Positions 32,732 to 38,331 of a stretch of DNA of 38,331 bases are shown here, one piece after another. Made by a program: the position numbers and the translations under genes. The DNA comes from Candidatus Kuenenia stuttgartensis (GTDB taxonomy: Bacteria; Planctomycetota; UBA11346). The notes under the pieces were generated by a model. The model was not told the origin of the DNA, made no database searches, and was given only the letters and a program-made list of their open reading frames with translations. The stretch spans positions 1-38,331 of the forward strand of contig CAMCMZ010000035.1 in NCBI GenBank assembly GCA_945876185.1, read 5' to 3'. Numbering within the stretch: the first letter of the stretch is position 1; every line of letters starts with the position of its first letter.

Positions 32732-33744
32732 GCGCGGCGTCCGCGCGCCAGATCCTGGACCAGGCGGTCGATGAGCAGGTCGGAGGTCAGGCCTTCGGCC
32801 TGGGCGGCGAAGGTGAGGACGATGCGGTGGCGCAGCACTGGCTTGGCCAGGGAGTCGATGTCCTCGATGGCGGCGTGGAAACGGTTGCCGAGCAGGGCCA
32901 GCGCCTTGGCCCCGAGGATCAGCATCTGCCCGGCGCGCGGCCCGGCGCCCCAGCGCAGGTGCTCGGTCACGCCCGCCACCGGGGCGATTCCGGGGCGGGT
33001 GCCCTGCACCAGGCGCACCACGTGGTCGAGCACATGGTCAGCCACCGGCACCTGGCGGATGACCCCCTGCAGGGCGACCAGCTCGCGCGCATTGATCAGC
33101 GGTACCACCGTGGCGCCGCCATCGCTGGTGGTCTGCCGCAGGATCTCGCGTTCTTCGGCGGTGCTGGGGTAGTCGACCAGGATGCGGAACATGAAGCGGT
33201 CGAGCTGGGCTTCCGGCAGGTTGTAGGTGCCTTCCTGCTCGATCGGGTTCTGGGTGGCGAGGACGCAGAATGGTTCGGGCAGGTCGTAGGTGCGGCCGCG
33301 CACGGTGGTGCGGCGTTCCTGCATTGCTTCCAATAGCGCGGCCTGGGTCTTGGGCGGGGTGCGGTTGACCTCATCGGCCAGCACCAGGTTGGCGAACAAC
33401 GGTCCGGGCAGGAACTCGAACTGGCGCCGGCCGGTCTGGGGGTCCTCCTGCAAAATGTCAGTGCCGGTGATGTCGCTGGGCATCAGGTCGGGGGTGAACT
33501 GCACCCGGCCGAAGCTCAACTCCATGGTGCGGGCCAGGGTCTGCACCATCACCGTCTTGGCCAGGCCGGGCACGCCCTCGAGCAGGCAGTGGCCGCGGCA
33601 GAGCAGGGCGATGAGCATCTGCTCCAGCACCGTGTCCTGGCCCACCACCACCTTGTGGGCCTCGTCGAGGAAGCGCGCGCGCAGGTCGAGCAGGCGCGCC
33701 ACCAAGGCGCTGGTGGCGGGATCGGTGGGGATGGTGGCGGCCAT
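32728..33744 (-). CDS. MoxR-family AAA+ ATPase
   Basis: The 338-aa product is a complete MoxR ATPase, a chaperone-like AAA+ protein that matures or remodels vWA-containing complexes. Walker A is GVPGLAKT (57-64), Walker B LVLADEVNR (120-128), and the sensor 1 segment reads CVLATQNPIEQEGTYNLPEAQLDRF. It is the first gene of a six-gene minus-strand operon. A ribosome binding site (GAGGTGA, at 33749-33755 on the opposite strand) supports the start at 33744. Its 5' leader contains an 8-bp tandem repeat, and an ECF sigma gene lies divergently upstream. Confidence 0.93.
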   Translation of the reverse strand: MAATIPTDPATSALVARLLDLRARFLDEAHKVVVGQDTVLEQMLIALLCRGHCLLEGVPGLAKTVMVQTLARTMELSFGRVQFTPDLMPSDITGTDILQEDPQTGRRQFEFLPGPLFANLVLADEVNRTPPKTQAALLEAMQERRTTVRGRTYDLPEPFCVLATQNPIEQEGTYNLPEAQLDRFMFRILVDYPSTAEEREILRQTTSDGGATVVPLINARELVALQGVIRQVPVADHVLDHVVRLVQGTRPGIAPVAGVTEHLRWGAGPRAGQMLILGAKALALLGNRFHAAIEDIDSLAKPVLRHRIVLTFAAQAEGLTSDLLIDRLVQDLARGRRA

Positions 33745-33756
33745 TGGTTCACCTCG

Positions 33757-33804
33757 GGGCGGCAGGGCGGCAGGGCGGCAGGACGACAGGACGACAGGGC
33801 GGTA
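33757..33804. repeat. 8-bp tandem repeat in the moxR leader
   Basis: Six 8-bp units run without gaps: GGGCGGCA three times (33757-33780), GGACGACA twice (33781-33796) and GGGCGGTA once (33797-33804), with looser copies to about 33833. They end 12 bp upstream of the moxR start, between the ribosome binding site and the divergent sigma gene. The doubled variant unit indicates expansion by slippage. Confidence 0.85.
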
Positions 33805-33846
33805 GGAGGACGGCAGGGCGGCAGTGCGGTAGCTAGCAGCGCTATC

Positions 33847-33861
33847 TTCTTACCCTAAGAA
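33847..33861. promoter_or_regulatory. Perfect palindrome between divergent moxR operon and sigma gene
   Basis: TTCTTA (33847-33852) and TAAGAA (33856-33861) form an exact inverted repeat around CCC in otherwise GC-rich DNA. It lies about midway between the divergent start codons (33744 and 33947) and could be an operator. No regulator is known, and no clear -35/-10 pair is visible nearby. Confidence 0.35.
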
Positions 33862-33946
33862 CGCGGGTCCTGGCGAGGTGTGACCAGGTTTCTTGCCGCC
33901 AGCGTGCGGTGCTAGGCGCGCGCGTTTTGTGCGCTATGCCGCCCGC

Positions 33947-34504
33947 ATGGCCGATGACCTTGATGCGCTGATGGCCTTGGCCCAGGCCGGGGACGCCGAG
34001 GCTTATGCCGCAGTGGTGCGCGGGGTCGAGCATGTGGTGCGCGCCACCTTGCTCACGGCCACCGCCGATCCGGCCCTGGCCGACGATCTGGCTGCCGACG
34101 CGCTGGTGCACGCCTGGGATCGGCGGGATCAGTACCGGCCCGGCACCAGCCCGCGCGCCTGGATCCTGGCCATCGCCCGCACGCGTCTGATCGACCACCA
34201 GCGGCGGGTGGTGCGGCGCGAACGCCACCTCGCCGAGATCATCCGCACCGAACTGCTGCGCCACCGCCCGGCCGAAGACGACCCGAACCTGGAACCACGT
34301 CGGCGCGCGCTGGAGCACTGCGTCGCCAGTCTGGAAGAGCCGGAACGGCATTTGATCAGCTTGGTCTATGCCGAGGGCCTGGACAGCGCCGGCGCCGGCG
34401 ACGCGCTCAACCTGCGCCCCGAAACCTGTCGCCAGCGTTTGTGCCGGCTGCATCGGCGGCTGCGCTCCTGCGTCGAACGCCGGTTGGCAGGGGTCGCGTC
34501 ATGA
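33947..34504 (+). CDS. ECF RNA polymerase sigma factor
   Basis: Starting at the ATG at 33947 the product is 185 aa, normal for an ECF sigma factor. Region 2 is at about 8-85 (ALMALAQAGDAEAYAAVVRG, DDLAADALVHAWDRRDQYRPG, PRAWILAIARTRLIDHQRR) and region 4 at about 125-180 (EEPERHLISLVYAEGLDSAG, LRPETCRQRLCRLHRRLRSC). The stop codon overlaps the ATG of the next gene (ATGA), which encodes a likely membrane anti-sigma partner. It is divergent from the MoxR operon and may govern it, which is an inference from position. Confidence 0.88.
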   Translation: MADDLDALMALAQAGDAEAYAAVVRGVEHVVRATLLTATADPALADDLAADALVHAWDRRDQYRPGTSPRAWILAIARTRLIDHQRRVVRRERHLAEIIRTELLRHRPAEDDPNLEPRRRALEHCVASLEEPERHLISLVYAEGLDSAGAGDALNLRPETCRQRLCRLHRRLRSCVERRLAGVAS

Positions 34505-34920
34505 ATGGTCCCCAACCTGCCCGCATTCACGAACTGGCGATTGGATTCAGCCTGGGCGAGCTGACCCAGGTCGAACTGGAGGAACTGGCAGAGCTGCTGC
34601 GGGGCCCTGATGGCGCCATGGTGGCGCGCGAGGCCTGGCAAGTGCTGCTCCAGACCACCGATCTCAAGGTGGTGACGTCAGGCCCGTTCCTGGCCGAGGT
34701 GCGTGCGCGCCTGATCCAAGGGGCATCCTCGCCCAGTGAAATGGTGCAACGGCGCTTGCAGCCTTCGTCACTGCCCGAAATCGACCTTGGACCGACCTTG
34801 CCGCCGCCGCGCCCGCGCTGGTGGATCTGGGCCGGGATACTGCTGCTCATCGCCGCGCTGGCGACCGCCCTGACGGTGGCGGTCAGCTCGGGCTGGCTGG
34901 TGCTGCTGGGCAACCGCTGA
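34501..34920 (+). CDS. Single-pass membrane protein, probable anti-sigma factor
   Basis: The 139-aa product has a soluble N-terminal region of about 105 residues (HELAIGFSLGELTQVELEEL...), a membrane helix at about 108-128 (WIWAGILLLIAALATALTVAV) and a very short tail. Size, topology and translational coupling to the ECF sigma gene suit an anti-sigma factor. The zinc-binding H-x3-C-x2-C motif of ZAS anti-sigma factors is absent, so it would belong to the zinc-free kind. With almost no outer domain it is unlikely to sense an extracellular ligand itself. Confidence 0.6.
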   Translation: MNGPQPARIHELAIGFSLGELTQVELEELAELLRGPDGAMVAREAWQVLLQTTDLKVVTSGPFLAEVRARLIQGASSPSEMVQRRLQPSSLPEIDLGPTLPPPRPRWWIWAGILLLIAALATALTVAVSSGWLVLLGNR

Positions 34921-34947
34921 AGGCGGGTCCCGGCATGCGCAAGCCGG

Positions 34948-35559
34948 TTACCGGTGACGGCGGGGGAGGCGACTCGGCTTCGACGCCGCAAGGCTCGCCT
35001 CCGCCACCGCCGCGTGGTGTTTGGGATCGCGGTAGGCCTTCATCCACTTCTTCATCAGGACCAGCAGATCCTTGTCGTGTTCGTCGACGTAGGGCTTCAG
35101 GTCGAGGTCGGGGGGCAGGTGGAGCGGCCGTTGCTCCACCAATTCCTTGATGCTCGCCTGCATGAACCGGTCGTATTCGCGCCATTGGATGCCGTCGGCG
35201 CGCACGGCGGCCTCTTCGCTGCGCAGGGCGATCTGGTGCGCGTGCTGGTAGCGCAGGTCGAAGGCGTCGATGAGGGCTTTTTCCACGGCTTCATGCAAGA
35301 GCAGGTAGCGGTCGACCTGGACTGTCCCGCCCGCCTTCGCCGTGAAGGACGGCGGCAGGTCGCGGTCGATGTAGATCGTCCGGCCGTCGGTGCTGTAGCC
35401 GGCGAGATAGGGGACGTGGAAATTGCGGTCGAGCACCAGCCGGCGCGAGATCGCGTCGAGGCTGCGGTCGAGCATCAGCGCCGACACGTACCAGTCGGGG
35501 CCGCGCAGACGGGTGTGGCGGGTGCGTGAATGCGCCTTGGCGTGGGGTTTTCCGTACAT
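34948..35559 (-). CDS. Hypothetical protein with an HExxE segment; source family of fragments at 16 and 20 kb
   Basis: The 203-aa product begins MYGKPHAKAHSRTRHTRLRG. It contains FHVPYLAGYSTDGRTIYIDR, a possible metal-binding stretch LLHEAVEKAL (His89, Glu90, Glu93) with a later HAH (106-108), and a helical C-terminal part (REYDRFMQASIKELVEQRP, KKWMKAYRDPKHHAAVAEAS). I recall similar hypothetical proteins from other bacteria but no function; a zinc-dependent hydrolase is only a guess. It ends 27 bp from the anti-sigma gene, convergent to it, and starts upstream divergent from the sugar isomerase. Two fragments of a close homolog lie at 16026-16153 and 19931-20013. Confidence 0.7.
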   Translation of the reverse strand: MYGKPHAKAHSRTRHTRLRGPDWYVSALMLDRSLDAISRRLVLDRNFHVPYLAGYSTDGRTIYIDRDLPPSFTAKAGGTVQVDRYLLLHEAVEKALIDAFDLRYQHAHQIALRSEEAAVRADGIQWREYDRFMQASIKELVEQRPLHLPPDLDLKPYVDEHDKDLLVLMKKWMKAYRDPKHHAAVAEASLAASKPSRLPRRHR

Positions 35560-35633
35560 GGGCGCGGTATTCCCGGCGACTCACCGGAAGCAAGAGCGTG
35601 GCGCCAGGAATCGCTGGCGTGGTGGCGATGCTT

Positions 35634-35652
35634 TTATATGAAAGCGCTTCCT
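35634..35652 (+). promoter_or_regulatory. Candidate -10 element and LacI-family operator upstream of the isomerase gene
   Basis: TTATAT (35634-35639) may be a -10 box. It overlaps by one base a sequence TGAAAGCGCTTCCT (35639-35652) that satisfies the cre-type LacI/GalR operator consensus TGWAARCGYTWNCW at every position. A repressor there would block transcription of the isomerase gene starting at 35717. A ribosome binding site (AAGGA, 35704-35708) precedes that start. No LacI-family gene is in the window. The rest of 35560-35716 shows nothing else. Confidence 0.4.
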
Positions 35653-35716
35653 GTCCCATCTGGACCTCCGCCGGGCGCGTGCCTGCAGGCGTTGGCCAAA
35701 CTGAAGGAATAAACCG

Positions 35717-36772
35717 ATGCGTACGCTCAACGGCCCCGGCCTGTTCCTGGCCCAGTTCATGGGTTCCCAGCCGCCGTTCGACACCCTGGATGCCATCGCC
35801 GCCTGGGCAGCAAAACTCGGATTCAAGGGCGTGCAGTTGCCGTCGTGGGATGCGCGGGTCATCGACCTCGAACGAGCCGCCACCAGCCAGACCTACGCCG
35901 ATGAGGTGAAGGGCAAACTCGCCGCGAAGGGCTTAGCGATCACCGAGCTGTCGACCCACCTGCAGGGCCAGCTCATGGCGGTGCATCCGGCCTATGGCGA
36001 GGCCTTCGACGGTTTCGCGCCGGCGAACGTGCGTGGGAATGAACCGGCGCGGCGTGCCTGGGCCAAGCAGCAGATGCTGTGGGCGGCGCAGGCCAGCCGG
36101 CGCCTGGGGCTCACCGCGCACGCCTCGTTCACCGGCGCGCTCGCCTGGCCGTTCATGTACCCCTGGCCGCAGCGGCCGAAGGGCCTGATCGCCGACGCCT
36201 TCGCCGAACTGGCGGCGCGCTGGAAGCCGGTGCTGGATGAGTTCGACCGCAACGGCGTCGACGCCTGCTTCGAAGCCCACCCCGGCGAGGACGTGCACGA
36301 CGGCGCCACCTTCGAACGCTTTCGAGCCGCGCTGGGCGACCACAAGCGCTGCTGCCTGCTCTACGATCCCAGCCATTTCGTGCTGCAAGGTCTGGATTAC
36401 CTGGAATTCATCGATCTGTACCACCCCTACATCCGCGCCTTCCACGTGAAGGACGCCGAGTTCCGGCCCAATGGCCGGGTTGGTGCCTACGGCGGCTACC
36501 TCGATTGGGCCGAGCGGGCCGGCCGCTTCCGCTCGCTGGGCGACGGTCAGGTCGACTTCGGCGCGGTGTTCTCGAAGTTCGCCCAGTACAACTACCCCGG
36601 CTGGGCGGTGCTCGAATGGGAATGCTGCATCAAGCACCCCGAAGACGGCGCCAAGGAAGGCGCGACCTTCATCCGCGACCACATCATCCGGGTGACCGAA
36701 AAAGCCTTCGACGACTTCGCTGGTGGCGGCGCGGATACAGCGGTGAATCGACGGCTGCTCGGTCTGGGTTGA
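35717..36772 (+). CDS. Sugar phosphate isomerase/epimerase (xylose-isomerase-like TIM barrel)
   Basis: The 351-aa product fits the AP-endonuclease-2/xylose-isomerase-like superfamily that interconverts sugars or inositols with a divalent metal. Likely metal ligands are Glu186 (CFEAHPGED), Asp217 (YDPSHFVLQ), His243 (FHVKDAEF) and Glu300 or Glu302 (VLEWEC). The N-terminal strand LGFKGVQLPSWD is typical. There is no signal peptide, so it acts in the cytoplasm. The Gfo/Idh/MocA gene follows on the same strand after 213 bp; this pairing is common in PVC sugar catabolism, often for oxidised or keto-sugar intermediates. Specific substrate unknown. Confidence 0.88.
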   Translation: MRTLNGPGLFLAQFMGSQPPFDTLDAIAAWAAKLGFKGVQLPSWDARVIDLERAATSQTYADEVKGKLAAKGLAITELSTHLQGQLMAVHPAYGEAFDGFAPANVRGNEPARRAWAKQQMLWAAQASRRLGLTAHASFTGALAWPFMYPWPQRPKGLIADAFAELAARWKPVLDEFDRNGVDACFEAHPGEDVHDGATFERFRAALGDHKRCCLLYDPSHFVLQGLDYLEFIDLYHPYIRAFHVKDAEFRPNGRVGAYGGYLDWAERAGRFRSLGDGQVDFGAVFSKFAQYNYPGWAVLEWECCIKHPEDGAKEGATFIRDHIIRVTEKAFDDFAGGGADTAVNRRLLGLG

Positions 36773-36778
36773 AGAAGA

Positions 36779-36957
36779 GGATGGCCACAGAGAGCACAAA
36801 GGGCACAAAAAACAGCCAGGCCTTGAAGCTCCTTTGTGATTTTTGTGACCTTGGCGATCATCACCGCGCCAGCGATCAAACCAGGAAAGTATTCTTTAGA
36901 CCCAGGCAATCGTTCCCCCTACCCTTTGTGCTCTTTGTGCTCTTTGTGGCCATCCCC
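36779..36957. repeat. Inverted CACAAAG-type repeat element
   Basis: The gap between the isomerase and dehydrogenase genes is bounded by GATGGCCACAGAGAGCACAAAG (from 36780) and its inverse CTTTGTGCTCTTTGTGGCCATC (ending about 36954), with further CACAAA/TTTGTG units inside. A related structure occurs at 38126-38199. It carries no ORF I can support and looks like a small palindromic intergenic element. Confidence 0.65.
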
Positions 36958-36985
36958 TCTCCCCTGCCTTCCTAAGGATTACATC

Positions 36986-38116
36986 ATGCCCGCACTTCCC
37001 TACCTGATGCTCGGCGGTGGTCCCGGGGCCTTCATCGGCGCGGTGCACCGCATCGCCGCCGCCATGGACCAGCATTGGCGCCTGGTCGGCGGCAGCTTCG
37101 CGTCCACCAGCGAACGCAGCCGCGAGACCGGCGCCGCGCTGGGACTCGCCCCGGAACGATCCTCCGGCACCTGGCAGGAATGCCTGGCGCGCGAAGCGAA
37201 ACTTTCGGCGGAAGAGCGCGCGGTGGCGGTGGTAATTGTCACCCCGAACCACCTCCATGTGCCGATGGCCCTGGCCGCGCTCAAGGCCGGATTCCATGTC
37301 ATCTGCGACAAGCCGCTCGGCGGCAGTGTGGCGGAGGGCAAGGAACTCGCCGCCGCCATCGCCGCCTCCGGCAGGATCTTCGCCCTGACCCACAACTACA
37401 CCGCGCATCCGCTCATCAGCGAGGCGCGCGCCCTGGTGCGTGCTGGCCGGCTGGGCGCGATCCGCAAGGTGCTGGTCGAATACGCCCAAGGCTGGCTCGC
37501 GGGTTCGTTGGAAAAAACTGGGCAGAAGCAGGCAGCCTGGCGTACTGATCCAGCCCAAGCTGGGGCGAGCTGCTGCATGGGCGACATCGGCACCCACGCG
37601 GCGAACCTGGCCGAACACGTCACCGGCCTGCCGATCGAATCCCTTGCGGCGGATCTCAGCACCTTCGTCCCCGGCCGCCAACTCGATGACGACGGATCGG
37701 TGCTGCTGCGCTTCCGTGGCGGTGCCAAGGGCGCGCTCGTTGCGAGCCAGATCATGGTCGGCTGCGAGAATGGCCTGCGCCTGCGCGTTTATGGCGAAAA
37801 GGCCGGCCTGGAGTGGTCGCAGGAGGAACCCAACACCCTCGTCCTGCGTCATCCCGACCGTCCGGCTGAACTGCTGCGCACCGGCCAGGGGTACCTCAGC
37901 GCCGATGCCAAGAGCGGCGCCCGCGTGCCCCCCGGCCATCCCGAAGGCTACCTGGAAGCCTTCGCCAACATCTACACCCGCGTCGCCGCCGCGATCCGCG
38001 ATCCCAAAGCCCCCCGCGATTTCCCCGGCATCGACGACGGCCTGCGCGGCATGGCGTTCATCAACGCGTGCGTTGAATCGAGCGCAAAGAACGCGGCGTG
38101 GGTGAAGGTCGGCTAG
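36986..38116 (+). CDS. Gfo/Idh/MocA-family oxidoreductase
   Basis: The ATG at 36986 has a ribosome binding site (AAGGA, about 36974-36978). The 376-aa product is an NAD(P)-dependent sugar or inositol dehydrogenase by family. The Rossmann nucleotide-binding loop is GGGPGAFIG (10-18), and the family EKP motif appears as CDKPLG with Asp108-Lys109-Pro110. The C-terminal domain shows MGDIGTHAANLAEHVTG, containing the usual catalytic-region His. No Tat or Sec signal is present, so it is cytoplasmic, unlike many exported PVC members. It likely works with the isomerase/epimerase upstream in one catabolic route. Substrate unknown. Confidence 0.92.
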   Translation: MPALPYLMLGGGPGAFIGAVHRIAAAMDQHWRLVGGSFASTSERSRETGAALGLAPERSSGTWQECLAREAKLSAEERAVAVVIVTPNHLHVPMALAALKAGFHVICDKPLGGSVAEGKELAAAIAASGRIFALTHNYTAHPLISEARALVRAGRLGAIRKVLVEYAQGWLAGSLEKTGQKQAAWRTDPAQAGASCCMGDIGTHAANLAEHVTGLPIESLAADLSTFVPGRQLDDDGSVLLRFRGGAKGALVASQIMVGCENGLRLRVYGEKAGLEWSQEEPNTLVLRHPDRPAELLRTGQGYLSADAKSGARVPPGHPEGYLEAFANIYTRVAAAIRDPKAPRDFPGIDDGLRGMAFINACVESSAKNAAWVKVG

Positions 38117-38125
38117 ACCGCAGGG

Positions 38126-38199
38126 GATGGCCACAAAGAACACAAAGAACACAAAGGGCACAAAGGTGATTCCATTCTGTGTCCTTTGTGCTCTTTGGT
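38126..38199. repeat. CACAAAG-type hairpin repeat
   Basis: Directly after the dehydrogenase stop, GGCCACAAAGAACACAAAG and a CACAAAGGGCACAAAGG stretch are followed by the partial inverse TGTGTCCTTTGTGCTCTTTGG. It resembles the element at 36779-36957 in sequence and position (next to a gene of the same transcript). Confidence 0.65.
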
Positions 38200-38331
38200 G
38201 CGTCAGGCCAAGCCTGACCAACCTTGTCGATTGAAAGGATCGACCATGTAAAAGCCTGCAACATGTAGCTGACTTGGCGATCGTATCGGGTAACCGAACG
38301 GTCGAAGCCTGGGTTGGCGAACGATGCGAGC
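38200..38331. other. Window end with hairpins, no gene seen
   Basis: Two small hairpins are visible: GTCAGGC/GCCTGAC (38202-38208 and 38212-38218) and GTCGAT/ATCGAC (38226-38231 and 38239-38244). Neither is followed by a T-run, so they are not clear terminators. The last 60 bases look like structured RNA and faintly recall the 5' part of a group II intron, but too little is present to call it. Confidence 0.3.

Noticed and set aside
38270-38331. 5' end of a group II intron
   Set aside because: The sequence faintly resembles domain I, but the GUGYG start is missing and the window ends before any maturase or further domain could confirm it.

Overview
This window comes from a high-GC bacterium. 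No rRNA, tRNA or other taxonomic marker was found, so placement rests on gene content. The MoxR/DUF58/BatA-like/vWA/DUF4175 cluster, an ECF sigma factor with a C-terminal membrane extension, a DUF5107-TPR protein, a sulfatase and a Gfo/Idh/MocA-plus-sugar-isomerase pair all suggest the PVC group (Planctomycetota, Verrucomicrobiota, Lentisphaerota). The glycyl radical enzyme implies at least part-time anaerobic life. The LpxR-like outer-membrane protein implies a Gram-negative envelope.

Layout. 0-2.6 kb is a degraded patch: a truncated AAA ATPase, an AT-rich lipoprotein gene and the C-terminal stub of a chemotaxis receptor. 2.6-4.9 kb carries an LpxR-like outer-membrane protein convergent with a DUF92 membrane protein. 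5.0-9.8 kb is an anaerobic module: an AraC regulator divergent from a glycyl radical enzyme and its radical-SAM activase, then a small hypothetical gene. 9.8-13.9 kb (minus strand) holds a cytoplasmic sulfatase, a HAD-like protein without the usual nucleophile and a His-rich S41 peptidase. 14.0-15.6 kb has dapA and a pgsA-like CDP-alcohol phosphatidyltransferase. 15.6-20.5 kb is a mosaic around two cargo genes (ECF sigma factor with membrane domain, and DUF5107-TPR). It is framed by 191-bp tandem repeats, two pieces of one hypothetical gene and a second, diverged pgsA 3' end that is split by a MITE-like element. 20.5-33.7 kb is a six-gene minus-strand operon, four of its five junctions being 4-bp ATGA overlaps: MoxR, DUF58, BatA-like vWA, vWA/PA14-like/GATase-like, a 1657-aa DUF4175-like protein, and an alpha/alpha-toroid protein. 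Divergent from it lies an ECF sigma/anti-sigma pair. The window closes with the intact hypothetical gene, a sugar isomerase/epimerase and a Gfo/Idh/MocA dehydrogenase.

Most interesting region: 15.4-20.4 kb looks like DNA acquired at the 3' end of pgsA. The displaced pgsA copy differs from the resident gene almost only at synonymous positions. The two hypothetical-gene fragments at the segment ends are neighbours, 8 bp apart, in the intact homolog at 34.9 kb, but lie in permuted order. That is what integration of a circular molecule would leave. No integrase gene is visible. Second in interest is the glycyl radical enzyme, which has an unusual active-site motif (GCGEY).
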